The notes beneath the pieces are model-generated. The model made no database searches. It was given only the letters and a program-made list of their open reading frames with translations, and was not told where the DNA came from. From Alteromonas sp. CI.11.F.A3 (GTDB taxonomy: Bacteria > Pseudomonadota > Gammaproteobacteria > Enterobacterales > Alteromonadaceae), in assembly GCF_032925565.1 (NCBI RefSeq), contig NZ_CP136708.1:1054001-1118000 (forward strand): 64,000 nucleotides of DNA, given 5' to 3'. This document shows positions 26,482 to 36,377 of this stretch, piece by piece. The translations under genes and the position numbers were made by a program. How positions within the stretch are numbered: the stretch's first letter is position 1; each line of letters starts with the position of its first letter.

Positions 26482-28248
26482 TTAAAGAGGATGTAAAGGG
26501 TTAGGAATAGTGTGATGGAATTCTTGTGTACCTTGTCCGCTGAGCTTTTTAGCGAGCAGAGACTCTGTTTGAACCTTGGGTGCAAGCAAATCGATTTTTT
26601 GTATACGGCTACGCCACGATTGTGCGGTTTTCTCATAATCAGATAATGCACGAGTAACCTGTTGCCAAAACTGGGCTTCTTCATAGTGGTAGAAGCGCTG
26701 CATTAGTGTGGCCACATCGGTAAGGTTGTATACAAACAAGGTATCGACCAATAACTCCCGGAGGGCATCAACTTCAGACATCCAGTAATACTGATTATCG
26801 GGTGCATCAACATAGTCGGGGTGTAATTCACAGAAATCAGGTTTTAGCTCAGGTTGTGCTAGGTAGTCTTCTACATACTCAACACTTTCGTGAAAATCTC
26901 GAAGCACGACCGATGTTGGCCATCCTTTTTGATGCCGTAAAATCATATTTTGGGCGTGTGCTTCCACAGCGATGCCATGCTTGACTAACAGATGCCAAAC
27001 TGGAATGACGGTAACTTCAATGAGTTGATTTAGCCAAGTTTCGCAGCCGTATTTATTTATCCATGGGTCGATGAAAGGTAACCCGTCTTGCTCAATAAGT
27101 GACAGTGCAGCAAAGGGGAGGGCGTGTGAATGTGTCTCCTGTAGAGGTTGGCTATTACGAAATATCACACTCAGACTTGGGGCTAATTGGCTTGCCCAAT
27201 GTTCGCTACTCGCGTCGGTACTAGGGGGGCGAACCACAATGCCAGCATATTCATGTTGGATGGCAAGATGTTGCTTTTCTTGATACCAGCTATCTTGCTT
27301 GATAAGCGTATCTAACCAGTTTGAAATTGCCGGCGATGTTGTGACCGAATGAGGTTCAATGGTACGTAAAGATGATGTATTTACCATGTTCATCGGTAAT
27401 TTTACATGTGCTTTTTGGGGGGAAGTGATATTCAGTAAAGTCCTTACTGAAATGGTGGCTTGATAGCTATCACCACATTCACCCAAGTCGATAATATCTT
27501 TGGTATTAATAGGATGTAAGAGTGCTGCGCCGAGGGCGTTGCGTTGCCACGGGTGTATTGGCAGCAATCCATACTCTTGACTATGTGGGCTTAACGCCTT
27601 TAGACGTTGCTGAAGTACATGTAGGGTCTTATCGCCAAGTTCTTGCTGCCAAAAACAATCTTCCTCAGTAGGTAGATTTGATGCTAAAAAAGTGCGTTTG
27701 ATAGCTAACCAATGAAGTTTGAAATAACGACTTGCTTCGGGGCTATAGTTAGCATGATCGGCAAGGCTGAAACCGGTGCGCGCTTTAAAACAAGGGTGAT
27801 AAGGGTGCCCTTCTAAAATAGCTGACTCTAATGCCGGGTAATCAAACGAGCGCCGGCTTTCAGGCCGGGTTAAATGAGCAGCGTTCCATTCACAGAACCC
27901 AATGGTCTGAGATAACTCGTTCAGTAATTGGCCTTTAGTGGCAGCGCTTGCGGGCAAGGCATTTACCAACGTAGGCAAATCAATAGTAGCTGTTTTAAAG
28001 GGGGCAATTTGTTTTATATAAGTAGCATCTAATCGAATGCGGCCAAAGCTTGATATCTGGCCGCGGGCAATATACCGGGTGTCACCAACGGCAAACCAAA
28101 AATTGCCATTGGTGTAGTGGTAAGGAACAATCTGTTCAAAGAGCAAGGCTTCAACAAGCTGCTTGATCATGCGTGCTTTTGACGCTGTATTTTGCCCAAC
28201 CAACCAATGCGCTAATTGGGTTTTTCTTTCTATATTAGGCTGATTCAA
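26482..28248 (-). CDS. asbB: NIS siderophore synthetase, AsbB-like (IucA/IucC family)
   Basis: The 588-residue protein has the IucA/IucC signature EGHPYHPCFKARTGFS, the KLHWLAIKR segment, LLPIHPWQR and a C-terminal FhuF-like region with VEAHAQNMILRH. NRPS-independent siderophore synthetases adenylate a carboxylate such as citrate and couple it to an amine; AsbB adds the second spermidine arm in petrobactin. It appears to start at a TTG at 28248 with GAGG 6 bases upstream, overlapping the end of the AsbA-like gene by 14 bases, so the two are translationally coupled. Assignment as AsbB rather than AsbA rests on its order and motifs. Confidence 0.88.
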   Translation of the reverse strand: MNQPNIERKTQLAHWLVGQNTASKARMIKQLVEALLFEQIVPYHYTNGNFWFAVGDTRYIARGQISSFGRIRLDATYIKQIAPFKTATIDLPTLVNALPASAATKGQLLNELSQTIGFCEWNAAHLTRPESRRSFDYPALESAILEGHPYHPCFKARTGFSLADHANYSPEASRYFKLHWLAIKRTFLASNLPTEEDCFWQQELGDKTLHVLQQRLKALSPHSQEYGLLPIHPWQRNALGAALLHPINTKDIIDLGECGDSYQATISVRTLLNITSPQKAHVKLPMNMVNTSSLRTIEPHSVTTSPAISNWLDTLIKQDSWYQEKQHLAIQHEYAGIVVRPPSTDASSEHWASQLAPSLSVIFRNSQPLQETHSHALPFAALSLIEQDGLPFIDPWINKYGCETWLNQLIEVTVIPVWHLLVKHGIAVEAHAQNMILRHQKGWPTSVVLRDFHESVEYVEDYLAQPELKPDFCELHPDYVDAPDNQYYWMSEVDALRELLVDTLFVYNLTDVATLMQRFYHYEEAQFWQQVTRALSDYEKTAQSWRSRIQKIDLLAPKVQTESLLAKKLSGQGTQEFHHTIPNPLHPL

Positions 28249-30100
28249 GGCAGGCCTCGCGCGTGGTTGTTACGTTTACGGTTACAGAGATAGAGGGGGC
28301 TTTGCGATAGAAAGGGTTTTTAATCTGGGTATAAACAGCTTGCTCCATCTCAGCCTGTAATTCATCAACGTCATCTACACGAGTCAGTAAATTTCCTTTG
28401 CACGGTATAGATTTACGCTCTGTAATGGATTGTATTAAATGTTGCCCAAGGGGCGAGAGCTGGGTGAATAGTTTATCTAACTTGGTGCGAGCTAGGTTTA
28501 ACAGGGTTTCTTCACCAACTAGCGCATCTATGCCAAAGCGATTAATGACAGAGAAAAGTTGGTTAATAACTAAGTAATAGCCGAATCGGTCAAAAATCAT
28601 ATCGTTATCATAAAATAACTCAGGACATTTAATGAGATCGGGCTCTAGCTGCATTAGCCTGCTTTTAACCAAACTAGAAAGATAAAACCCTTGGTTATCG
28701 CGATAAAAATACGTTTTTGGGTAGCCCTCTGTAAGGTCTAACAAAGAGTTTTGTTGGTGGGCTTCTAATGCAATACCAAATTCATCGAATAATCGTATGG
28801 CGGGCTCTATTGCGCATTGCCAGTAACGGTTGAACCATGCAATGCTTGTCTGATGCAATGAGCTGCCCTGCTTATCCGAAAGGGTGTGAATAATGGTGGC
28901 AAGCTTTGAACGGTCATTAGGAACAATAGCGTCCTGTACCAGTGCTGCTATCGACTGTATTCCTCCAATGCCTAATTCATGCTGGGTTTGCGTAAACGGG
29001 TTGTCCCGCAAGATCATTTCAAAGCCACTTTCATCCCTGTTAGGTAAAGAAAGTGAGAGGTAAGCGGGGTCGCCTATCACTTGAAACTGAGGATGAAGAG
29101 AAGAAAAGCGTGTTGTGTTAAGTAGCTTCGCTAACGTCACGCCAGCATCAAGCTCATGACCCATATTAATACGCATGGAATTAGTAATTTTAACCGGAAT
29201 GGAAACTTTCACCATGAAGTTAAGCTGTTCACAATAAAGGGTTCGTACCGACGACGTTGGTGTGAACGTTGCGCCCAGCGGTCCTAAGGGCTGTAGTTGC
29301 TGTGTGGAAACTAATTGTTGAATGTAATCTTGTTTCAATAACCACTCTGCTTGAAGTGGGTGCACTGCCACTAACGCCTTGTCAGATTCACTGAACTGTT
29401 TAACCACGGCGAGTTGTGCATCACAAGTTTCTTGCTCAGCAATACGAAGCACAATCTGTTCGCCAGACAGTGAAATTGCCGAACTTTGATTTAACCATTT
29501 GCGTTTTACGGCAAAAAAATGGAGCTTGAAGCTACCTTTAAGTTCAGGGGCATAATGGGTGTGTTGCCATCGGTGCATACCTTGACGCGATTTGGGCGTT
29601 GGGTGCAGCCAATGACCAAACAATACCGATTGTTCAGAGTCAATAAAGCGAGGGCTTTGTAGTGCGGGATCATCTATTCTTTCTTGAATATAATCAGCCA
29701 TGACCTGATGGCTTTCAATAGTGCGAGATGTTAGCTCTAATTCCTGGTCACAAACATAAGTGTTGTTTGACCGAGCGTAAATTTCTTTAATCAAAAGCAT
29801 GATGGCTGACACTGAGTCTATCGTGTGCCATTCCATGCTGTTAGGACGTTGATGGTATATGCCAGTGAGTTTGTGCCTTCCTACGATTGACCGATACGCC
29901 ACACCGAATACTAGCTTTATTTCACTGTGCTGAAGTTGTAATTCCAGCATGAATTTGTCGTGATTTTCTGTGTCGAAACCACTCGCGGTTTTCCATTGTG
30001 CTATCGAGTGCCAAACTCCTTCATCTATTTCTTTTAAATAGCCGTTAACAAAAGCTTGGTAGGATGCATTATCTGCGATTTGCTTGGCGGTTGTGGCCAT
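28235..30100 (-). CDS. asbA: NIS siderophore synthetase, AsbA-like (IucA/IucC family)
   Basis: The 621-residue protein is the second IucA/IucC-family enzyme, with GHWLHPTPKSRQGM, KLHFFAVKRKW, VAVHPLQAEWLL and a C-terminal ALEAHQQNSLLD segment. AsbA condenses citrate with spermidine as the first step of petrobactin assembly. GGGAG precedes its ATG. It is the first gene after a promoter with a Fur-like box, so expression should rise under iron limitation. The sequence supports the family firmly; the AsbA role is inferred from motif variant and operon order. Confidence 0.88.
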   Translation of the reverse strand: MATTAKQIADNASYQAFVNGYLKEIDEGVWHSIAQWKTASGFDTENHDKFMLELQLQHSEIKLVFGVAYRSIVGRHKLTGIYHQRPNSMEWHTIDSVSAIMLLIKEIYARSNNTYVCDQELELTSRTIESHQVMADYIQERIDDPALQSPRFIDSEQSVLFGHWLHPTPKSRQGMHRWQHTHYAPELKGSFKLHFFAVKRKWLNQSSAISLSGEQIVLRIAEQETCDAQLAVVKQFSESDKALVAVHPLQAEWLLKQDYIQQLVSTQQLQPLGPLGATFTPTSSVRTLYCEQLNFMVKVSIPVKITNSMRINMGHELDAGVTLAKLLNTTRFSSLHPQFQVIGDPAYLSLSLPNRDESGFEMILRDNPFTQTQHELGIGGIQSIAALVQDAIVPNDRSKLATIIHTLSDKQGSSLHQTSIAWFNRYWQCAIEPAIRLFDEFGIALEAHQQNSLLDLTEGYPKTYFYRDNQGFYLSSLVKSRLMQLEPDLIKCPELFYDNDMIFDRFGYYLVINQLFSVINRFGIDALVGEETLLNLARTKLDKLFTQLSPLGQHLIQSITERKSIPCKGNLLTRVDDVDELQAEMEQAVYTQIKNPFYRKAPSISVTVNVTTTREACLESA

Positions 30101-30138
30101 GCTTTTCTCCCATTACTCAGACATTAAAATTCCCCGCC

Positions 30139-30167
30139 ATCGTAATGAGAATGATTATCATACTCAA
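30139..30167 (-). promoter_or_regulatory. Candidate promoter of the asb operon
   Basis: On the minus strand TTGAGT (30162-30167) and TACGAT (30139-30144) are spaced exactly 17 bases. The whole spacer is occupied by a Fur-like box, so iron-loaded Fur would block polymerase. The asbA start codon lies about 39 bases downstream. Confidence 0.6.
30142..30160. promoter_or_regulatory. Fur box
   Basis: TGATAATCATTCTCATTAC on the minus strand contains GATAAT-C-ATTCTC-ATTAC, close to the Fur consensus built of GATAAT hexamers. Position inside the promoter spacer of a siderophore operon supports the call. Confidence 0.78.
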
Positions 30168-30186
30168 GTTGGTTTACATTTGTTAC

Positions 30187-31560
30187 TTATTCCAAAAGCG
30201 TAGAGGGGCGAAATCGAAAGCTATATATGAGTGCAAAGCCAAAGGTAAGCCATTCGGCAATAGGCAGTGCGATCAGAAATAATAGCGGGGAAGGTGACAG
30301 CGGCAATAGTGTGTTGTGATAAAAAACAATGTAGAAGAACACCAGCAATGCTGCGGGAAATATAATACTACGGCATAGCGCCAACAGTGCGGATGGCGCG
30401 GGTTTATGAATGGCCGTTAGGTAGCACCCTAAAAGAATATTAATACCATTTACAATAAATACCGGCCACATTAGGCCAATAACGTCACCAACAAGTTCAG
30501 TTACCTCGCTGTCCCGTTCATTTAAAAATAAGGTTGTGAGAGATGTTTGTGCAAAAATCAGCGCCCCCGCCAACAGCAAGCCGGTTAGTAATACACTTGA
30601 AAGTGAAATCTTTAAAAATGCGTAAACTCGAGGAGTGTTCTTGGCGCCGTAATTCTGGCTAACCAGTAAATGAAGAGCATCGGCTACCCCATAAGACACC
30701 ATCACGCTAAGAAAAATAAAATAATTCACCACGCTAAACGCAGCAACACCATTTGTACCTAACTGCGCAATCAGTAGCCAATTTAGTAGTAAGAATAGCG
30801 CACCAACTGATACTTCATTTACGAATTCTGAAACGCCGTTATAGGCAGTGGACACGATAGCGCGCCAATTTCGCTGTTTAAAAGAAAAGCGTAAGGTACG
30901 TTTGGGACTGAAAAAATAGGTTGTTAGCACCATGCACTGTATAAGTTGCGCGATGGCAGTAGCATAGGCGGCGCCCGCTATTCCCATATCAAGGTGCAGT
31001 ATGAATATCCAATCAAGGGCAACATTAGTAAGCGCCCCTATGACTAAGGCTTTTGTTCCTAGCACAGGATGACCATCGGTGCGCACAAAGTAATAAAGCA
31101 CCATGGTGCTAAGTTGCAAAATAAACACCCAGCGAATAATGGCAAAATACTCTGTCACCAGCGGTTGGATAGGCTCAGGTACGTTTAAAATGACATAGAG
31201 CGTAGGCTCTAGAGCAAAGCTAAGCAGTGCGAAAAAAAGGTTAACCGATACGGCGGTTATCAGTGTTTTACTCATGATGCCAGAGGCGGCGGCAGTGTTA
31301 CCTTCTCCTAAATACTTGCCAGCAGTGACGGCGCCGCCAATAGCGAGCATGAGTGATATAGCGATAAGAAAGGTTAAATAAGGCAGTAGTAAACTCACTG
31401 CCGCGAGGGCATCTGAACCAACGATGTTTCCTACAAAAATACCATCTACAAGGCTAGCTGTGGTGAGTGATAGCAAACCTATCATGGATGGAATAACGTA
31501 ATAGAAAAACGTGGGAATAGTGGGGCCTGCCAGAACCCGGTTTTGCTCGCGACTACTCAT
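30187..31560 (-). CDS. MATE-family efflux transporter
   Basis: The 457-residue protein has twelve membrane segments in two similar halves, with family hallmarks such as the N-terminal PTIPTFFYYVIPSM, SLVDGIFVGNIVG and the GIAGAAYATAIAQ block. MATE proteins export small organic molecules using sodium or proton gradients. It lies directly upstream of asbA on the same strand (86 bases apart, with the Fur-controlled promoter between), so export of the petrobactin-type siderophore is plausible but unproven. No Fur-like box was seen before its own start, so its regulation may differ from that of asbA. Confidence 0.87.
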   Translation of the reverse strand: MSSREQNRVLAGPTIPTFFYYVIPSMIGLLSLTTASLVDGIFVGNIVGSDALAAVSLLLPYLTFLIAISLMLAIGGAVTAGKYLGEGNTAAASGIMSKTLITAVSVNLFFALLSFALEPTLYVILNVPEPIQPLVTEYFAIIRWVFILQLSTMVLYYFVRTDGHPVLGTKALVIGALTNVALDWIFILHLDMGIAGAAYATAIAQLIQCMVLTTYFFSPKRTLRFSFKQRNWRAIVSTAYNGVSEFVNEVSVGALFLLLNWLLIAQLGTNGVAAFSVVNYFIFLSVMVSYGVADALHLLVSQNYGAKNTPRVYAFLKISLSSVLLTGLLLAGALIFAQTSLTTLFLNERDSEVTELVGDVIGLMWPVFIVNGINILLGCYLTAIHKPAPSALLALCRSIIFPAALLVFFYIVFYHNTLLPLSPSPLLFLIALPIAEWLTFGFALIYSFRFRPSTLLE

Positions 31561-31764
31561 TGCTTGCTCATTTGTAAATATTTAAGCCTGTGCTGGAAAC
31601 CTCATCGGTGGCCAGCGCGAAGAGGCAAAGGTTATGCGCGAGAAGCGTTAGGTGCAATTAAGGTTACATTTGTGACATTTGATGTGCGTTTGATATGGCA
31701 TCCAAAAAAGCCGCTTAATACTTTTAGAAAGCGGCCAGTAGGGAAAGCGTAGTATTAATAACCT

Positions 31765-32919
31765 TTACCAGCGCTGAATCGTCCAATTAGTGGCAATAAT
31801 AGCAATAACTAAAGAGAGCAGTGGCATCAAGGTTTTGGCGTAAAACGCGAAATGTCGCAGCCACAATAGCAAAGGCAATAATACTGCCACAATAGCTAAC
31901 TGACCCACTTCCACACCAATGTTAAAAGCAGCCACACTAAGCACAAGGTTATTTGACTGGGCATTTAAATCGGCAAATACGCTGGCAAACCCCATTCCGT
32001 GTAATAAACCAAAAGCAAAGGTGATAATACCTAATCGCACAATCAGTGGGTAAATATTGTTAAGGGCCGTTAGCAGTACTGAAATAGCAATACCAAGCTC
32101 CACTAAACGGCTATCCAGCGCAATAAAATCAAGTGCGGTAGCGGTTAAGGTAATAGAGTGTGCAAGCGTAAATGCGCTGACTAAAATTACCGTATGCTTT
32201 AATACTCGAGAAGCTGAAGGTTCTTTTTGCCAGCGTTTTTGTTCTCTTACTAGGTTAACCGTAAGCAAGGTGGCCACGAGAAATAAGATATGATCGATGC
32301 CAATAAATATATGCCGTACCCCTTCGTACACTAGCGAAATGAACAGTGCGGTTAACGACGTAGTGACAGCATCATAGGTCACGCTGCGGTTATCAATATC
32401 AAGTACGCTGGTAACTGATGTGTTCTCTGTGCTGCTTTGCGAGCTGTTTTGTGTTCGGCTTCCTGACTGACCCGCAAGATTTACGTTCACTAGAAGCTTG
32501 TGAGTAGGGCTATGTTCAAAAATACCGTCATAGCGAATACCGAGTGTGCCAGATGATTTACACATGACTTTAATAGGTGAAACCAAGTAAGAGTCACCGG
32601 AAACACTTCTGATATTTGGCATACTAAGGCTAATTTTACAGGGTGAGTCATCTACTCGAATGCTTAGTACATTTGCTATATAGTTCTCTAATAAAGACTG
32701 GTTTTGGTGAATTTCACCCCACGTTAGTGCGCCATTGCCGTTAGTATCTAGCCCTGCTACTTGCCCAATATCATCTGGCTTTAACAAAAGCTCGCCGCTG
32801 TAAGTGTTTTCTTCGCCTGCGTTTAGCGTTAAATACCCGCTACTAAGTTCGTGGGCGTTTACAACGCTTGCGTTCATAACAATAAATGACAATAAAAGAG
32901 TAACTACAAATGCTTTCAT
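31765..32919 (-). CDS. HupE/UreJ-type membrane protein with periplasmic N-terminal domain
   Basis: The 384-residue protein has a signal peptide, a periplasmic region (about 24-190) with an EF-hand-like DTNGNGALTWGE loop and a low-complexity Ser/Thr stretch, then about seven membrane segments. The membrane part has HIFIGIDHILFL, SAFTLAHSITL and FGLLHGMGFA, the histidine-rich hallmarks of the HupE/UreJ_2 group. HupE and UreJ are nickel or cobalt permeases; the role of the long HupE/UreJ_2 members is not established, so metal transport is inference. It starts 9 bases after the repeat-like periplasmic gene and is the last gene of that unit. Confidence 0.82.
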   Translation of the reverse strand: MKAFVVTLLLSFIVMNASVVNAHELSSGYLTLNAGEENTYSGELLLKPDDIGQVAGLDTNGNGALTWGEIHQNQSLLENYIANVLSIRVDDSPCKISLSMPNIRSVSGDSYLVSPIKVMCKSSGTLGIRYDGIFEHSPTHKLLVNVNLAGQSGSRTQNSSQSSTENTSVTSVLDIDNRSVTYDAVTTSLTALFISLVYEGVRHIFIGIDHILFLVATLLTVNLVREQKRWQKEPSASRVLKHTVILVSAFTLAHSITLTATALDFIALDSRLVELGIAISVLLTALNNIYPLIVRLGIITFAFGLLHGMGFASVFADLNAQSNNLVLSVAAFNIGVEVGQLAIVAVLLPLLLWLRHFAFYAKTLMPLLSLVIAIIATNWTIQRW

Positions 32920-32928
32920 ATATGTTCT

Positions 32929-34107
32929 TTAATTCAATGTAGATGATGTGGCCACGGCGCTTTCAGCTCGCGCAAGTAACCTTGCGTCACTTCGTGTTTG
33001 AGCCGCTTGCCAGTTTAGCCTAGCGAACTTCAGGGCTATGGCTGGTTGATAGTCAATATCTAAAAAGTAACTAGCCACTTGCGCTGCATGAGACACATCT
33101 TCTCGCCAAGTACGTAAGGCCATTCTATCAGCTAATTGCTTTTGAATTTCAGTATCATGAAGACTTAATTGTCTTTCTGCTTTTGCCCAGCGAAGCAATA
33201 AACCATCGTCTATGTTCTTGTCTGTGCTGTAGGATGTGCGATTCGAAGCAGCCTGAATTGCGGTAAACCTTTGAATGACATCTTGGGGTTTTGAAAGTTT
33301 GAGCTTTGCATCAGCCCATAGCAGCAATGCGCTTACGGGCAGTTTTTGTGCGTCTACTTTTTTCAGGTGTGAAAGTGTTGCCTCGAGTTTATCCAGGGTA
33401 TAGGCCATTGCTGCCAAGGTTTCGTAATACCACAAACGTTCGCTCGCAGCCGCTTGCGCAGTGTTATTAGTATTAGGGTCTTCTAAACGAGTTTTTTCTA
33501 TTGAGGGCTTTTCTACACGAGATTTCTCGGCAAATGCCTCAAGATTTAGTAATTTCTCGTAGCTAGCAGTATTGGTATTTAGTGTGAACTCGGCATTTAA
33601 AATACACGTGAAAGCTAACAAATAACTGGTTTTACCAATTAGTTGTTGGCATAAGTTTTTGGCCGCTGCGGGGGCGCCTTGTTGTATGTTGATGTCTGCT
33701 AGTAGCAATAAAGCTGGAGCATAAAGAGGCGATTTGATTTCGTTTAAAATAGCTTCAGCTTCGCTAAATTGGTGGGTGCCTTGCAACACCTTAGCTTCTA
33801 ACACCTTCAGCTGAGTTTGCGTGCTGGCTGAAAGCGAATTTTTTTGCTGTTTTTGATAATGGATGAAGCGCATTACCTGCTGCCTTTCATTGCCGGTAGC
33901 ATCGGGGTAACGGCTTTTATTGAGTATGGTTTGCGCCAGTGCTACGGTCATTTTTGCTTGAGGTTGCGCATGCCATGTTGCAATAACCATATCGCTTGGC
34001 ATATTGCTAGGTGTGTCTTTAGGTGAAGTCTCATCGTCAAACGCATAGGCCGATAAACACAAGGTGCATAAAGCACTAAACGCGACAAGCCGAGTCAATA
34101 ATCTCAT
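32929..34107 (-). CDS. Periplasmic hypothetical protein with helical (TPR-like) repeats
   Basis: The 392-residue product has a signal peptide (cleavage near AYA-FDD) and is otherwise mainly alpha-helical, alanine- and leucine-rich, with repeated helix pairs such as SAEAILNEIKSPLYAPALLLLADI that look like degenerate tetratricopeptide repeats. It probably acts as a scaffold in the periplasm. A terminator lies between it and the upstream lipoprotein gene, and HupE-type gene follows by 9 bases, so these last two form a unit. No enzyme motif is visible. Confidence 0.68.
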   Translation of the reverse strand: MRLLTRLVAFSALCTLCLSAYAFDDETSPKDTPSNMPSDMVIATWHAQPQAKMTVALAQTILNKSRYPDATGNERQQVMRFIHYQKQQKNSLSASTQTQLKVLEAKVLQGTHQFSEAEAILNEIKSPLYAPALLLLADINIQQGAPAAAKNLCQQLIGKTSYLLAFTCILNAEFTLNTNTASYEKLLNLEAFAEKSRVEKPSIEKTRLEDPNTNNTAQAAASERLWYYETLAAMAYTLDKLEATLSHLKKVDAQKLPVSALLLWADAKLKLSKPQDVIQRFTAIQAASNRTSYSTDKNIDDGLLLRWAKAERQLSLHDTEIQKQLADRMALRTWREDVSHAAQVASYFLDIDYQPAIALKFARLNWQAAQTRSDARLLARAESAVATSSTLN

Positions 34108-34150
34108 TGCCTAATCTCCTAGGTTTGATAAGCATAAGGTAAGCAACTTT

Positions 34151-34178
34151 AAAAAAAGAGCGCCATCCATGGCGCTAC
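34151..34178 (-). terminator. Intrinsic terminator between lipoprotein and TPR-like genes
   Basis: On the minus strand AGCGCCAT / ATGGCGCT (34159-34176) form an 8-base stem with a 2-base loop followed by seven T. It begins 9 bases after the lipoprotein stop and would reduce expression of the two downstream genes. Confidence 0.82.
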
Positions 34179-34184
34179 TGCTAT

Positions 34185-34685
34185 TTACTGTTGAGGTAGT
34201 AAATCATCAAAACTACTTTCTTCGGCATCCTGAGTGAATTCTCTTCCGTTAACCGGAAGGGGCTCATCAGTAGCCTCTTGATTAAATGCATCTCGTGTAT
34301 AGCTAGAAAACGAGACTTGTTGCGCATCGATAGTAATAGTGACTTCACCTGTGTCAGCATCGGCTACGCCGTCAGATACACTGAAAACAAAAGAGTCAGT
34401 ACCGGTAAACTGCGCATTCGGTGTATAAGTAAAATCACCGTCTGCTGTTACCGTTGTGGTTCCGTTTTCGCTGTCTGTGGTTAGCGTATAAGTTAAAGCA
34501 TCGCCATTAGCATCACTTGCACTTAGCATGTCGGTGAACGCAATATCTGCTTGGGTAGTGAACATGGCATCTTCAGCTACCGGTGCTATGTTTACTTCTG
34601 GCTTATCATCGTCATTATCAAAGCATCCAGTGAGCGCGCTTACTGCGCCCACTAACACTAAGCCTCTTAAAAGAGTGTTGTTCAT
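34185..34685 (-). CDS. Lipoprotein with bacterial Ig-like (cadherin-type) domain
   Basis: The 166-residue product has a lipoprotein signal with lipobox ALTGC, so it is lipidated. The following DNDDD suggests the fate depends on sorting rules. Residues about 35-125 form one Ig-like/VCBS-type domain with the APVAEDAMFTT start and the FTYTPNAQFTGTDSFVFSVSDG signature common in surface adhesion repeats. I chose the ATG at 34685 because AAGGAG lies 8 bases upstream, while earlier in-frame GTG and ATG codons are too close to it. It lies 12 bases after the DUF4331 gene, so they are co-transcribed. Confidence 0.75.
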   Translation of the reverse strand: MNNTLLRGLVLVGAVSALTGCFDNDDDKPEVNIAPVAEDAMFTTQADIAFTDMLSASDANGDALTYTLTTDSENGTTTVTADGDFTYTPNAQFTGTDSFVFSVSDGVADADTGEVTITIDAQQVSFSSYTRDAFNQEATDEPLPVNGREFTQDAEESSFDDLLPQQ

Positions 34686-34697
34686 AATCATCACTCC

Positions 34698-36278
34698 TTA
34701 TTCAGAACCCGCAATAGGTGTTTTAAGGTAAGGGAATGACGCATCAGTCATACTGGCATCAACTGGCGCACCATCAGTGAATGGCACATTACCTACGCTC
34801 GCATCTTCTTCTGCGCACAAGCCAAGATTGGTTTCTTCACCATTCACTGGAATGGGATAACACAAACGACCCATCACAACGCGAAGGGCAATATCTACCA
34901 CATCATCGCCAGGTCTTCTTCCGTTCGGGAAACCAGCTAAGTCGTCGCCTGCTACACCGAATGCAGATTGATCGGCTGCAGGTGTTGCTGGAATGCCTGT
35001 ATTTAAACGAAGCATTTCAGACGCCGTTACCGTGGCCTGTTGGTTAACGCCAGGGAAACCCGTTAAGAACGCAGCAACTAAATCGTTTCTAGGGAAATTA
35101 GTAGGTGCTAGGGTTTCAATTGATGTTCCTAACGTTGTGTTTACTGCATCTTTAAACAAGATATTTAGTAATTCTGGTAGTGCAGGGTGAGTAACATAAT
35201 CAGCGAACTGGCCGTCATCACTTGGGTGGGCACTAGAGAAGGTATCTTTATCGCCAATACCGATAACCAGTTCGTTAACTAATGGGCTGCCTAAGCGAGA
35301 TACTTGGGTCATAGCGCCGCCATTAACTTCTGGCGATGCAAAGGTAGCATCAGGATTTAAAATACGGGCTTGAGGAAGACTTGCTGTTGTCCAGCTTCCT
35401 ACTACGCCGTTTCCATCACCAGTCACACAGGTAGAAGGCACCTCTACAGATATCGACGTCACATTTTTATCGGCCAAATCATCGTTGTCATTACTTTGGG
35501 TGATACCGCCGGGGAAACCGCCTCCATCACCAGCGCCAGGTGAACTGTCGCCTTCAACGGGCACATAATTCACCAAGTCGAAAGTTTTACCTAGGTTTAC
35601 CACAAAGGCATCTTTGCGCTGACCTACAAATACTTTCGCCATGTCATCACAGCCCGGTATCGAGAATGAATAAATAAAGCTTTCGGCATAACGAGCGTAT
35701 TCTGCTTCGCTGGTGAAGGTTTTATTACCGATGTAATCGAGCGGTTTGGTAAACATATCACCAGCACTTGGCGTTAGCGTAGTTCGCTCACCGCTTTGCA
35801 TGTCGCCCGACACCATAGTTAAGCTATACATTTCTGAAAAATTAGCGGCGCCTTGATCGTCTGCGCTAACAGGGCCAATGTTCTTTAATGGCACTTTGAC
35901 CATTTTTTCTTCGCCAGCTGCGCCAATAGGCAATGCAATGCCTTCGTTTTCGGCTGCCAGCATAGACTGAAACTCAAAAACAAAACTAATGTCTTCTACT
36001 GCATCGCCATCGCTGTCGATATGAATGGTGTATTGCGCGTTAGGATCCATGGCAAAATAATTAGGACCGCCGTAGGCATCTTGCAGTGGAATGTAATTTG
36101 CGATGAAAGTCACGTAGCCCTCACGTCCTTCTTCATAGCTATTAAATGCGTAAAAGTCGGTACTGTCTAAAGCAGGGTGACGTGTAATATTAGGTGCTTC
36201 TCGGTGACTTGAAGCCACTGCGCCTGCGGCAATAAGTGCGCAAGATACAGCAACTACTGAACGTTTAATCGAAATCAT
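34698..36278 (-). CDS. DUF4331 secreted protein
   Basis: The 526-residue product has a signal peptide (cleavage near AVA-SSH) followed by the DUF4331 hallmark SSHREAPNITRHPALDSTDFYAF. DUF4331 proteins are secreted, of unknown biochemical function, and often occur next to ECF sigma/anti-sigma pairs. I took the ATG at 36278 because it gives a clean signal peptide; a frame from 36305 adds nine residues without a good ribosome binding site. Two aspartate-rich stretches (around HIDSDGDAVEDIS and QSNDNDDLADKN) could bind calcium (inference). A terminator separates it from the anti-sigma gene. Confidence 0.85.
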   Translation of the reverse strand: MISIKRSVVAVSCALIAAGAVASSHREAPNITRHPALDSTDFYAFNSYEEGREGYVTFIANYIPLQDAYGGPNYFAMDPNAQYTIHIDSDGDAVEDISFVFEFQSMLAAENEGIALPIGAAGEEKMVKVPLKNIGPVSADDQGAANFSEMYSLTMVSGDMQSGERTTLTPSAGDMFTKPLDYIGNKTFTSEAEYARYAESFIYSFSIPGCDDMAKVFVGQRKDAFVVNLGKTFDLVNYVPVEGDSSPGAGDGGGFPGGITQSNDNDDLADKNVTSISVEVPSTCVTGDGNGVVGSWTTASLPQARILNPDATFASPEVNGGAMTQVSRLGSPLVNELVIGIGDKDTFSSAHPSDDGQFADYVTHPALPELLNILFKDAVNTTLGTSIETLAPTNFPRNDLVAAFLTGFPGVNQQATVTASEMLRLNTGIPATPAADQSAFGVAGDDLAGFPNGRRPGDDVVDIALRVVMGRLCYPIPVNGEETNLGLCAEEDASVGNVPFTDGAPVDASMTDASFPYLKTPIAGSE

Positions 36279-36377
36279 ATTATGTCTCTTAGTGAGTGAG
36301 TTCATAAAGCCAAACGATTCGGATGGGAAGTTGGATGCAAAATAATTTACTTTTATTTAAAACCTTTTTATCAAACA

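Noticed and set aside
31561..31764. Possible small gene or Fur site upstream of the MATE gene
   Set aside because: The open frame on the plus strand has no ribosome binding site or motif, and no Fur-like hexamers were seen.
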